From contig CANGQJ010000003.1 of assembly GCA_947456625.1 (NCBI GenBank), forward strand, positions 124,001 through 188,000: a stretch of DNA of 64,000 bases, given 5' to 3'. This document shows positions 50,217 to 59,163 of this stretch, in pieces. The stretch is from Bacteroidota bacterium. GTDB lineage: Bacteria; Bacteroidota; Bacteroidia; Chitinophagales; Chitinophagaceae. How positions within the stretch are numbered: position 1 is the first letter of the stretch; each line of letters begins with the position of its first letter. The notes under the pieces are model-generated. The model was not told where the DNA came from and ran no database searches. It was given only the letters and a program-made list of their open reading frames with translations. The position numbers were made by a program, and so were the translations under genes.

Positions 50217-52745
50217 TTATTTAATCTTAAATCTCCAACCCATGTACAACATTCTTCCTGTTGTTGGTCCCCAAATCATTGCAGCATCAAAATAAGAGCC
50301 AAAGGGCTGGTCTGCAGAAACAATAGTTGTTTGTTGAAAAAAGTTAGTGATATTTTCCACTCCAATATATATATCCATTGGATTTTGTTTACCAAATGAT
50401 TTGCTTATTTGAGTGTTCATTAAATAAAACGTTGGTGCATTATTATTTTGAATCAAAGGGGTGTTGTAATTATTTAAAATTCGTTTAGCACCGTTATAAG
50501 TAAGCGTATAATTAAATTTCCATTCGTTCAAAGTGGAATAATCCACACTTAAAAAAGCTCTGTGCTTGGAAATAAAAGGCCTTGATAACAATTGGCCATT
50601 GTAGGTTTGCTCCACATCAAAATACCTATATGCTAATTTTAGATCTAATTTTTTTACAGGTGTGAAATTAAGTTCACTTTGAAAACTATTTGAAAAGGAT
50701 TTGCCATTTAAGTTATAAAATTTAACTATTCTTGGCGACTCCATATCAACAACTACTTGACTTGTAAAATCATTTCTAAAAAAATCTAGCCCAAGGGTTG
50801 CGGGATTTTGAAATAAATTAAATTTTTGATCAACACTAATTCCTTTATTCCAAGAAATTTCTGGTTTTAAACCGTAGGCTGCTTCATTTAAACTAGCCAA
50901 AATAAATACCTGTCTTGAACTTACAAAAACACTATTATTTTCTGAAAAAATATTGGCAGTTCTTTGCCCATTTCCAGCACTTAACCTAACTACTGTTCCA
51001 ACAATAGGCTCGTATCTAATATTTAACCTAGTGGTTACAAAACTACCATACAAATTATTATTATCGCCTCTGATACCTGCAACCATACTCCATTTGTCGT
51101 TAGGCGTATAGGTGTATTCAAAAAAGGCACCAGGCACTATTTCCTTTCGTGCATAATTTTGGATATTGTAATTTTCATTGTATTTATCATATTGGAAACT
51201 CAGACCGGTTCTAAACTTATGTATGGTAGAATTTATAATTGATTGATAAATTAAATTACTATAAAAACTATTTTGGGTTGCATTGTAACTTGTAAGTCCA
51301 AAATAAGAAGCTTGTTGAAAACTAGTACTACTAATTTGAAGCCCAATACTTTTATATTTTTGTTGTGGAAATACATAGCCCATTTTCCCAAAAAATTCAT
51401 ACCGTTGTGTGTTAATGGCAAGCCCGTATTTATTTTGTGTAAACTTGTCTGTATTTTCATTAAAACTAGTTTGACCTCCTAACTTTTTATCGTTTAATAC
51501 TTTAATACCAAATTGTGCAAGTACCCCTTTATTATTATCATATTTATATCTATGTACTAAACTTAATTCATTACCTGTAGGCAAATCCTTAAATCCATCT
51601 TTATTCATATCCACTGCATTATTTAAAAAATTATCATGAAGCAGCAGTCCTGTAGCCCATTTGGAATTTATTTTAGAGGCTAGGTTTAAATTTAAATCAG
51701 TCTTACCTAAGTCATTTATATAAACATTGCCCAATAATTTTTCGGCAGTTTCTGGTTTTTTTAACTCTACATTTATTTGTCCTGCAATACTTTCAAATCC
51801 ATTGGCAACCGAGCCTACTCCTTTAGTTAATTGGATACTTTCAATCCAAGGTCCTGCAATGGAATTTAGTCCCAATGGTGTAGCTAAGCCTCTGGGACCG
51901 GGTAAATTTTCGACAGTTAATTGTGTATAGTTCCCACTTAGCCCTAATAACTGAATTTGTTTAGAACCTGTTACTGCGTCATTGTAGGAGACATCTACAC
52001 TTGGATTAGTTTCAAAGCTTTCACTTAAATTACAACAGGCCGCTTTTAATAATTCAGTTCCTGTCATTACTTGTGTACGAATAGGATTTAAATAGGGAAT
52101 AAAACTTCCTAGTTGTCTACTAAATACAGTAACCTCGTTCAACTGCCCTTTTGTTGCTAAAACAATTTTTAAATCATTGGCGTGAACAATACTAATTGTA
52201 TCTGATTTATAACCTGTGTACCCAATTACTAATCGTTGGCTTGTTGGATTTGAATTAATTGAAAATACACCAATACTATCTGTAACCACGCCACTATTAG
52301 TTCCTAGCCAATATACACTTGCATTTACTAGTGGTTCAAATTTCCCCTTGCTATTGTCCTGCAATACAATTCCTCTAATAATAGTATTTGTGTTTTCTTC
52401 TTCCTCCATTTCACGGTAGTGACAACAGGCTGGCAAAGCATTATAAATAATATCTTTTGCTTTTTTATTTTCAAGGTCATGTCCTACTGCTACAATTTTT
52501 GATTTTATTTTATCAAGTGAAATAATATTGGAGTCGTAAGTTAAACTTAACATTTTAGTGTCTACATCCCACAGCCCAAGTTTTACCCCCTTTAACTTAA
52601 TGGCTAAGTCAATTCTGACTTTACATTGTTCACAAGCGCCAAATACTTTAAAACTAGTTGAAGTGTAATTTCCATTTTTTGTATCCTGAGCAAAACTAAT
52701 TATGTTAACAAACGTCATACATAATAGCAATAAATAAGTTTTCAT
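50217..52745 (-). CDS. TonB-dependent receptor with N-terminal heavy-metal-associated domain
   Basis: This 842-residue protein has a signal peptide (to about residue 20). An HMA-like domain follows, with a Cys-Xaa-Xaa-Cys motif in FGACEQCKVRID (Cys38 and Cys41) and VKLGLWDVDTKMLSL. A cysteine pair (PACCHYREMEEEE, near residue 105) comes next, then a carboxypeptidase-regulatory-like domain (about 125-205) and a plug with another cysteine pair in KAACCNLSESFETNPSVDV (near 235). The plug continues KQIQLLGLSGNYTQL and SIAGPWIESIQLTKG. The C-terminal barrel ends with a MLYMGWRFKIK strand. An HMA domain on a receptor points to copper or another soft metal as ligand. The next gene is the HYC_CC_PP protein, which fits metal handling. 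Confidence 0.88.
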   Translation of the reverse strand: MKTYLLLLCMTFVNIISFAQDTKNGNYTSTSFKVFGACEQCKVRIDLAIKLKGVKLGLWDVDTKMLSLTYDSNIISLDKIKSKIVAVGHDLENKKAKDIIYNALPACCHYREMEEEENTNTIIRGIVLQDNSKGKFEPLVNASVYWLGTNSGVVTDSIGVFSINSNPTSQRLVIGYTGYKSDTISIVHANDLKIVLATKGQLNEVTVFSRQLGSFIPYLNPIRTQVMTGTELLKAACCNLSESFETNPSVDVSYNDAVTGSKQIQLLGLSGNYTQLTVENLPGPRGLATPLGLNSIAGPWIESIQLTKGVGSVANGFESIAGQINVELKKPETAEKLLGNVYINDLGKTDLNLNLASKINSKWATGLLLHDNFLNNAVDMNKDGFKDLPTGNELSLVHRYKYDNNKGVLAQFGIKVLNDKKLGGQTSFNENTDKFTQNKYGLAINTQRYEFFGKMGYVFPQQKYKSIGLQISSTSFQQASYFGLTSYNATQNSFYSNLIYQSIINSTIHKFRTGLSFQYDKYNENYNIQNYARKEIVPGAFFEYTYTPNDKWSMVAGIRGDNNNLYGSFVTTRLNIRYEPIVGTVVRLSAGNGQRTANIFSENNSVFVSSRQVFILASLNEAAYGLKPEISWNKGISVDQKFNLFQNPATLGLDFFRNDFTSQVVVDMESPRIVKFYNLNGKSFSNSFQSELNFTPVKKLDLKLAYRYFDVEQTYNGQLLSRPFISKHRAFLSVDYSTLNEWKFNYTLTYNGAKRILNNYNTPLIQNNNAPTFYLMNTQISKSFGKQNPMDIYIGVENITNFFQQTTIVSADQPFGSYFDAAMIWGPTTGRMLYMGWRFKIK

Positions 52746-52798
52746 TTTTAATACATTTAGATTTTTAAGAACGCCGTGCTTTTAAATATCTAATGGTA

Positions 52799-53182
52799 TT
52801 AAATTATAAATTGAGAAAAAAATGCTTGTGAATTCTTTAAAGATAATATAGGTGGGGCATGCAAATAAGTTAAGTTATGCTGCCCAAAAACAATATTGGA
52901 TACATTATAATAAGTAACAATAACCGGAAACAGATCTTGTTCATTCAAATGATTAATTTGATTACTTGTTGTTTTTTGTTGATCCAGTGTTAATTTAATT
53001 TGCTTTTTCTTATCCTTACAACAACCTGTATTTTTCATGCCACATGTTGGACAATTTTCTTTCACTGAACTGGTAAAAGAAAATCCAGCAAACTTATCCA
53101 TGCAGTAATGCATATTAATAGTAGCTCCAATGGAGGACATACTATATAATAACAATAAAAATATGGTTGCTAGTTTTTTCAC
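52799..53182 (-). CDS. HYC_CC_PP-family protein
   Basis: The 127-residue protein has a signal peptide (to about residue 19), then the family markers in order: MHYCMDK (near 24-30), ENCPTCGMKNTGCCKDKK (about 42-59) and HAPPIL (near 108-113). The start is a GTG at 53182, since no ATG is available and the reading frame gives MKKLATIF. Cysteines and histidines placed like this suggest metal binding in the periplasm. The gene lies directly upstream of the metal-type TonB receptor gene (53 bp gap), so the two are probably one operon for metal import or sensing. Confidence 0.85.
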   Translation of the reverse strand: MKKLATIFLLLLYSMSSIGATINMHYCMDKFAGFSFTSSVKENCPTCGMKNTGCCKDKKKQIKLTLDQQKTTSNQINHLNEQDLFPVIVTYYNVSNIVFGQHNLTYLHAPPILSLKNSQAFFSQFII

Positions 53183-53212
53183 TATTATAAAGGTAATAAG
53201 TAATTGAATGTT

Positions 53213-54403
53213 TTATTTGCGTCTTCCGAAAGTTTTTCTAGGCCCTTGCTTAGGCGCATATATTGGTGTAGGGCCAAACTCCTCTGGCACCACCCCTTTT
53301 AACACAGGTGCACCAAGTAAGGTTTCGATAGTTGCAAATTTGGATTGCTCTTTTTCACCTATAAGTGTAAATGCAGTTCCTGTAGTAGCCGCGCGCGCTG
53401 TTCTGCCTATACGGTGAATATAATCCTCGCCGTCGTTTGGTACATCATAATTAATAACTAAGTCAATATCGTCAATGTCTATACCCCTACTTAAAATATC
53501 GGTTGCTACTAAGATATTAGTTTTTTGATTTCTAAAATCTTGTAAATATTGTTCTCTACTTTTTTGATCTAAATCGGAATGTATTTCCTCGGCAGCTAAT
53601 TTAGCTCGCTTTAATTCCGAGGTTAATACTTTTACATTTTGTTTTTTAGAACAAAACACTATGACTTTTGTAAACTTTTTAGAACGAAGCATGTCCTTTA
53701 TGATTGGGACTTTTTGGGCCTCATAAACAACAAATGCTTTTTGAGTAATTTGCTCGGGTGGCTTTGAAATAGCAATATTTATTTCAACTGGATTTACTAA
53801 AATTTTCTTTGACAAATCACGCATTTTAACAGGCATGGTTGCTGAGAAAAGCAAATTCTGCCTTTCCTTAGGAAGAAATGTTATAATTTTTGCTAAATCG
53901 TCACTAAAGCCCATGTCCAGCATTCTGTCTGCCTCATCTAATACTAAATATTTTAATCCTTTTAACTTTACATACCCCATATTTAAATGCGCAATCATTC
54001 TGCCAGGAGTACAAACAACAATATCAACGCCACTTGTTAATGCTTTTTTCTCGGCAGTAAAAGAATTGCCATCGCCACCACCATACACTGCTATGGAACT
54101 TACATCAGTAAAATAAGAAAGCCCTTCAATGCTCTCTGCAATTTGAATGGCAAGTTCACGCGTTGGAACAATGACCATTGCATTAATGTCGCCAGCCGTA
54201 TGTGGCATGGTTAATAACCTATTTAATAAAGGAAGTAAAAAAGCGGCCGTTTTGCCTGTACCAGTTTGCGCTGCTGCAATAATATCCTTACCCTCTAATA
54301 TAGGAACCATAACCTGTTGTTGAACAGGTGTTGCGTTTTCATAACCCATTGCATCAATCCCCTCTAAAATCCTTTCGTCTAAACCTAAATCAATAAATTT
54401 CAA
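53213..54403 (-). CDS. DEAD-box RNA helicase (RhlE-like)
   Basis: The protein is 396 residues if read from the TTG at 54403 (MKFIDLGLDERILEGI), which gives the family-typical N-terminus. The open frame continues 36 bp upstream, again to a TTG. No ATG is near. The motifs are AQTGTGKTAAFLLPLL (Walker A), PTRELA, VLDEADRMLDMGF (DEAD box), SATM, HSDLDQKSREQ, ATDILSRGIDI and HRIGRTARA. It unwinds RNA in ribosome assembly or decay. The C-terminal tail is short and basic (KQGPRKTFGRRK). It stands between the HYC_CC_PP gene and a divergent pirin gene. Confidence 0.92.
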   Translation of the reverse strand: MKFIDLGLDERILEGIDAMGYENATPVQQQVMVPILEGKDIIAAAQTGTGKTAAFLLPLLNRLLTMPHTAGDINAMVIVPTRELAIQIAESIEGLSYFTDVSSIAVYGGGDGNSFTAEKKALTSGVDIVVCTPGRMIAHLNMGYVKLKGLKYLVLDEADRMLDMGFSDDLAKIITFLPKERQNLLFSATMPVKMRDLSKKILVNPVEINIAISKPPEQITQKAFVVYEAQKVPIIKDMLRSKKFTKVIVFCSKKQNVKVLTSELKRAKLAAEEIHSDLDQKSREQYLQDFRNQKTNILVATDILSRGIDIDDIDLVINYDVPNDGEDYIHRIGRTARAATTGTAFTLIGEKEQSKFATIETLLGAPVLKGVVPEEFGPTPIYAPKQGPRKTFGRRK

Positions 54404-54560
54404 AATAACTTGTTTTTCTAATAAGTTACAAAGATACAACTAATTAAAGGGAGCTGGTAATTAGGTATATTAAGAATATGAGGCAAAACATATAATTTTT
54501 GTCCTAGTCTTGTATTATTGATAAAAATTGGCCGAAATTTGTGGCCTAATATTAACTACA

Positions 54561-55283
54561 ATGAAAAACAACATATTACATAAAGCAAATACACGCGGAT
54601 CTGCAAATCACGGATGGCTTCATAGTTTTCACAGCTTTAGTTTTGCTGGATATTACAACCCCGAACGTATTCATTTTGGAGCATTACGCGTTTTAAACGA
54701 TGATACTGTTAGTGGTGGCATGGGCTTTGGCACTCACCCTCATGATAATATGGAAATTATTAGTATTCCATTAGAAGGCGATTTAGAGCATAAGGATAGT
54801 ATGGGCAATACTACTGTAATTAAAAATGGAGATATTCAAGTAATGAGTGCAGGCACTGGTATTCAACATAGCGAGTATAATAAAAATAAAAATGAGCAAG
54901 TAAAATTTTTACAAATTTGGATTTTCCCAAACAAGAAAAATGTGACTCCTAGGTACGATCAAATTACTTTAAATGTAAATGACCGACACAATAAACTACA
55001 ACAAGTACTTTCCCCTAATGAACATGACCAGGGTGTTTGGATTCACCAGGACGCTTGGTTTCATATGGGTAATTTTGAAAATGAAAAAGCATTTCAATAT
55101 CAAATTAAAAAAGAGGGAAATGGTGTTTATGCTTTTGTTTTAAAGGGAAAATTTTTAATTGATGGAATGGAGGCCGACACACGAGATGGTATTGGTTTAA
55201 GTGGGATTAATACCATTGATTTTAAAGCCATCAGTAACGATGCTGAAATATTACTTATGGAAGTACCAATGCAAATTGGTTAA
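54561..55283 (+). CDS. Pirin-family cupin protein (YhhW-like)
   Basis: The protein is 240 residues from the ATG at 54561. The open frame begins at a TTG 33 bp earlier. Pirin markers are TRGSANHGWLHSFHSFSFAGYYNPER, GTHPHDNMEIISIPLEG (iron-binding His, His and Glu at about 50-60) and QVMSAGTGIQHSEYN (about 94-108). Bacterial pirins of this class can act as quercetinase or modulate enzymes, and the physiological role here is unknown. It is divergent from the helicase gene and convergent with the GNAT gene at 55306. Confidence 0.92.
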   Translation: MKNNILHKANTRGSANHGWLHSFHSFSFAGYYNPERIHFGALRVLNDDTVSGGMGFGTHPHDNMEIISIPLEGDLEHKDSMGNTTVIKNGDIQVMSAGTGIQHSEYNKNKNEQVKFLQIWIFPNKKNVTPRYDQITLNVNDRHNKLQQVLSPNEHDQGVWIHQDAWFHMGNFENEKAFQYQIKKEGNGVYAFVLKGKFLIDGMEADTRDGIGLSGINTIDFKAISNDAEILLMEVPMQIG

Positions 55284-55284
55284 G

Positions 55285-55306
55285 ATAGGATTTGAAAAAA
55301 TCCTAT
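55285..55306. terminator. Hairpin between convergent pirin and GNAT genes
   Basis: ATAGGATTT and AAATCCTAT form a perfect 9-bp stem with a GAAA tetraloop. It lies 1 bp after the pirin stop and reaches the stop codon of the GNAT gene, so it may end both transcripts. Confidence 0.55.
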
Positions 55307-55824
55307 TACAATATTAACTTCATCATAATATCGGTTTGCTCGTCGTTACCTAATTTAAAAATGTGCTTGTCAAAAGGAATAAACCCATTTTTAGTATAAA
55401 AAGCAAGCGCTCTGTGGTTTTCCTCCCAAACTCCTAGCCATATATAAGCTACATTTTTTGCTGTAGCTATTTGAATTGCTTTATTAAATAGTAATTGGCC
55501 CACTTTTTTCCCTAAATAACTTTGATCCACATAAATTCTTTCAATTTCAAAAGCACTTAAATCTTTTAATTCGGTTTGCGCATTCCCAGTATTTACTTTC
55601 AAATAACCTACCACCTTTTCCCCGTCTTGTGCAAAATAAAATTCAGAATTAGGATTATTAATTTCACTCCATAATTTTTCTTTTGAAAAGCTATTATTTA
55701 AATAGGCTTCCATATCCGCTGCATTATTATGCTCAGAAAAAGTTTGTTTAAACGTGCTTCGACTAATGGCTTGTAATTTTTCAATATCTAGTAAATCGAT
55801 AGGGGTAATTAAAATTGAATTCAT
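55306..55824 (-). CDS. GNAT-family N-acetyltransferase
   Basis: The 172-residue protein has the GNAT core FEIERIYVDQSYLGKKVGQLLFNKA (about 86-110, with the GKKVGQ loop) and VAYIWLGVWEENHRALAFYTKNGFIPFDKH (about 118-147). The N-terminus, ISRSTFKQTFSEHN, is seen in a subgroup often annotated as spermidine or amino-acid acetyltransferase, so a polyamine or related amine could be its substrate. It is followed by the pirin gene on the opposite strand and preceded 18 bp upstream by the dioxygenase-like gene in the same direction. Confidence 0.85.
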   Translation of the reverse strand: MNSILITPIDLLDIEKLQAISRSTFKQTFSEHNNAADMEAYLNNSFSKEKLWSEINNPNSEFYFAQDGEKVVGYLKVNTGNAQTELKDLSAFEIERIYVDQSYLGKKVGQLLFNKAIQIATAKNVAYIWLGVWEENHRALAFYTKNGFIPFDKHIFKLGNDEQTDIMMKLIL

Positions 55825-55842
55825 ATATAAATTTAAACAAAA

Positions 55843-56682
55843 TTAGCCAATTTGAACCGAAGTCATAGTTAGCGAACCGCCTACTGCTTTGTCGTTAAAG
55901 AAACTTATTTTTTCGTTTTTATCCTTTAATCCTAAAGTATAAAGTAAAGGCAAATAATGCTCTGGTGTTGGAATAGCCAATTGTGCTTCTCGTCCTAATT
56001 GTTCGTAATGAATTAATTTATCGTGCGCTTCGTTTAAAATATAATTTTTGAATTGTGTATTCATATGATGTGCCCAATCATAACCATACTCAGGCTCGTT
56101 TAATTTATCCCAAGCAACCATTCTTAAATTGTGTACCATATTACCACTCCCTATTATTAAGACTCCTTTTTTTCTTAATAAATTAATTTCTTTTGCTAAT
56201 TCATAATGAAATTTTGGATGCTTGGTATAATCAATACTTAATTGCAATACAGGAATAGTTGCATTAGGGTACATATGTCTTACAATAGTCCAAGTGCCGT
56301 GGTCTAAGCCCCAATCATGGTCCAGTTCTACTGCAGTGGTATGAATTAAAGAAGCGGTTTCCATTGCTAAATTTGGGTTTCCGGGCGCTGGATATTGGAC
56401 CTGGTATAAAGCTTCAGGGAATCCTCCAAAATCGTGTATGGTCTTTGGAAAATCCATGGCTGTGATTTGAGTGCCTTTGGTAAACCAGTGTGCCGATACC
56501 ACTAATACAGCTTTGGGTGTAGGGATTTCTCTGGCAATGCTAGTCCACCTCCTGCTAAACTCTGTATCCTCAATACCATTCATTGGCGAACCATGTCCCA
56601 CAAATAAAACCGGCATGGTATATTGTAGTTCTGGTAAAGCGGACGTGAAATTTTTAAAATCGTTTAAATTTTGAATCATCAT
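55843..56682 (-). CDS. ygiD: 4,5-DOPA dioxygenase extradiol-like protein (YgiD family)
   Basis: This 279-residue protein is read from the ATG at 56682. The open frame reaches a TTG at 56706, and a second ATG lies at 56679. It has the LigB-type extradiol dioxygenase pattern: PVLFVGHGSPMNGIE (about 24-38), VVSAHWFTKGT (about 66-76), DHDWGLDHGTWTIVRHMYP (about 121-139) and GSGNMVHNLR (near 185). These histidines bind a single zinc or iron. YgiD-type enzymes open the DOPA ring in vitro, but their natural substrate in bacteria is uncertain. It lies 18 bp upstream of the GNAT gene. Confidence 0.88.
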   Translation of the reverse strand: MMIQNLNDFKNFTSALPELQYTMPVLFVGHGSPMNGIEDTEFSRRWTSIAREIPTPKAVLVVSAHWFTKGTQITAMDFPKTIHDFGGFPEALYQVQYPAPGNPNLAMETASLIHTTAVELDHDWGLDHGTWTIVRHMYPNATIPVLQLSIDYTKHPKFHYELAKEINLLRKKGVLIIGSGNMVHNLRMVAWDKLNEPEYGYDWAHHMNTQFKNYILNEAHDKLIHYEQLGREAQLAIPTPEHYLPLLYTLGLKDKNEKISFFNDKAVGGSLTMTSVQIG

Positions 56683-56716
56683 GAAACTTAAAATTTCCAA
56701 ATACAATTAGTGTTCT

Positions 56717-59038
56717 CTATTTTTTTGGAACATACTTTATAGTTCTTGCATCATGTATTACACCTTTCCAATTTAAGCCATAACCAAAATCATAAAAATG
56801 ACCTTGCGCGTCCTTATAAGGTGTCATATCATGTGGTTTGTCTTCAAATTGTTTTTCAACTTCGCTCATATTTAATGGCATTTGCATTGGAAGTAACCCC
56901 GATGGCTCCACTTTACCTGAAATAATATCCAATTGCGCATCTATTTGTACACCAAACTCTCCAACAATAGCATCTACTTCTTTTTCAAATTCACCAAATA
57001 CCATAGGATTTGAAATAGTTATTGATACAATTACTGGCTTACCATTCATGGCTTTTTTGGTTTCTAAAATGGTATTCAAGTCTGGATAGGAATTAGATTT
57101 AGCTGTTTTGCCTTTATAAGTTCGGTCTTTAATAGTTGAGTCAATTACAGGATCACCTGCTGCAATACTATGTTCGCGTGTGTTCACAGCAGTATAATCT
57201 TTTAATTGTAAACTAATAGGCAAATATCCATTACCGCCAGCTTCTCTGTCGGCTCTGCTATATGCACTACTAACTGGACTTTTAATAAATACAATGGCAA
57301 AATCGGCCTTAGCTGGATCCTCGGTTACGTTATAATATCTTTTAACTAATTCTAAATTTACTGGATACTCAGTTTTTTCTGGAGATGGTTGTCCAAAAAA
57401 GTTAATGCCTGCTGGTGTTATTCGTTTAGGAATATATACTGTTTTGCCTTTTGCGATTGGCAATGTTTTATTATTTTTTATTAATACTATAGATTTTAAT
57501 TGTGCGTCATATCCTGCTTTCATGAATTCCGATTTGCCTACAATTGCGTTAGATTCAATTGGATTCAAATATGGATTTTCAAATAAGCCTACTCTAAAAA
57601 TATTTAATAATAAACGTACAGCCGATTGCTCAAAACGCTTGCGCATAAAAGCTTCACCATATTCTTTCACACCCATTTGATAAGCCTCAAGCACTGGTTT
57701 TATTTCATTGTTACCCCCAAATTGATCTACACCTGCCATTAATACTTTATAATGTCTTTCGGCAATAGATAATTTTTCGGTACCCCATGGTTTTCCCATA
57801 AATATGTCGGGCTTTGGTCCTTCGTTGCCTGTAATTAACCAGTCTGTGCAAACAACACCATCGTACCCATATTTATTTCTTAATAAATCGGTAACAATAT
57901 ATTTACTAAAACCATTGCCTACATTTTCATGATTTTTAATATCTTGATTATAAGAAATAGTATAATAAGGCATCACAGCGGCCGCCTTTTTAGTACTTCC
58001 ATTTAATTTAAATGCACCTTCGGTAAAAGTGCGTAAATGCATTTGAAAATTTTTACCAGGATACACTGCAAACTTTCCATAAGCAAAATGGCCATCTCGT
58101 CCTGCTTCCTCTGGACCACCACCTGGCCAATGTTTAACCATGGCATTCACGCTATTATTGCCCCAACCATTATATGCATTTACTGCTTTTGGATCTGTTT
58201 GAAATCCATCCACATAAGCTCGTGCCATGTCGGTTGCTAAATTTGGGTCCTCTCCAAAAGTGCCTACAAATCGGTTCCATCTTGGCTCGGTAGCTAGATC
58301 AATTTGAGGAGACAATGCAGTTGCAATTCCTAAAGCTCTATATTCTTTAGAAGCAATAGATCCAAATTTTTTTGTGATGCTTGGATCAAAAGTAGCAGCC
58401 AAGCCTAACTCTTCGGGCCATTGTGAAATAGTACCTCCACTTCCAGCATTGTATTCAGATTCCTTGTTGGCACCATTACGCGGATCGGAACTATTGTTTG
58501 CAGGAATGCCCATCCCAATTCCTTCTACTAATTTTTGAATATTATTATTCCATGTAGCTGCAACAATAGGGTTCTCTACACTAGTAACTAATACGTGTCT
58601 TAAATTATCTTCCGTTAAAAATATTTTTTGCTGATCGGTTAAGTCCGAAGGTTTTGCACCACTATCATCAAAAGATTTTCCATTATAAGTAGATTTAAAC
58701 CTACCCATTGGTGGCATTGGTACAGACTGATGAGCACTATACAACATTAGCCCTGCTATTTGATCAATTGACATTTTAGAGGCAAGGTCCTTAGCACGTT
58801 CATTCACATTTACTCTCCAATCTTCATAAATATCTAACACTCCATTTTTATTTAAGTCTTTAAATGGCAAACCCTCCTTCATAATTATTTTTAAGCCAGA
58901 GTTTTGTGCATATCCAAGCGTGATTTGGTCATTTACTTTAATTTTATTGATCCCTTCGGTTAAAACACTTGGGGTCCACTTATTTTGTGCCTGCAACAAA
59001 ATGGGAAATAACAGCATTAAATTGAATACCTTTTTCAT
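56717..59038 (-). CDS. GH3-family beta-glucosidase/hexosidase, secreted
   Basis: This 773-residue protein has a signal peptide (to about residue 17). An N-terminal TIM-barrel domain follows with EPRWNRFVGTFGEDPNLATDMARAYV (near 255), MVKHWPGGGPEEAGRDGH (near 302) and the nucleophile Asp in YDGVVCTDWLITGN (near 398). The alpha/beta sandwich domain begins around 510 (KSIVLIKNNKTLPIAKG). It hydrolyses terminal beta-linked sugars in the periplasm. The gene is divergent from the beta-lactamase-fold gene at 59164. A perfect 7-7-7 inverted repeat sits between the two. Confidence 0.92.
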   Translation of the reverse strand: MKKVFNLMLLFPILLQAQNKWTPSVLTEGINKIKVNDQITLGYAQNSGLKIIMKEGLPFKDLNKNGVLDIYEDWRVNVNERAKDLASKMSIDQIAGLMLYSAHQSVPMPPMGRFKSTYNGKSFDDSGAKPSDLTDQQKIFLTEDNLRHVLVTSVENPIVAATWNNNIQKLVEGIGMGIPANNSSDPRNGANKESEYNAGSGGTISQWPEELGLAATFDPSITKKFGSIASKEYRALGIATALSPQIDLATEPRWNRFVGTFGEDPNLATDMARAYVDGFQTDPKAVNAYNGWGNNSVNAMVKHWPGGGPEEAGRDGHFAYGKFAVYPGKNFQMHLRTFTEGAFKLNGSTKKAAAVMPYYTISYNQDIKNHENVGNGFSKYIVTDLLRNKYGYDGVVCTDWLITGNEGPKPDIFMGKPWGTEKLSIAERHYKVLMAGVDQFGGNNEIKPVLEAYQMGVKEYGEAFMRKRFEQSAVRLLLNIFRVGLFENPYLNPIESNAIVGKSEFMKAGYDAQLKSIVLIKNNKTLPIAKGKTVYIPKRITPAGINFFGQPSPEKTEYPVNLELVKRYYNVTEDPAKADFAIVFIKSPVSSAYSRADREAGGNGYLPISLQLKDYTAVNTREHSIAAGDPVIDSTIKDRTYKGKTAKSNSYPDLNTILETKKAMNGKPVIVSITISNPMVFGEFEKEVDAIVGEFGVQIDAQLDIISGKVEPSGLLPMQMPLNMSEVEKQFEDKPHDMTPYKDAQGHFYDFGYGLNWKGVIHDARTIKYVPKK

Positions 59039-59098
59039 ATAAACAATTATTGGATTTTATCAATTAGTTTAGCAATCAGAAAATAAATATAATTAATT

Positions 59099-59119
59099 AT
59101 TGTGTCATATTAACACAAT
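59099..59119. promoter_or_regulatory. 21-bp inverted repeat (7-7-7) between divergent GH3 and hydrolase genes
   Basis: ATTGTGT-CATATTA-ACACAAT is a perfect inverted repeat placed 61 bp from the GH3 start and 45 bp from the hydrolase start. It could be an operator controlling one or both genes. Confidence 0.5.
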
Positions 59120-59163
59120 GAGGCCTAGTTTTTTATTAAATTTAACCAACACAACAACATTTT

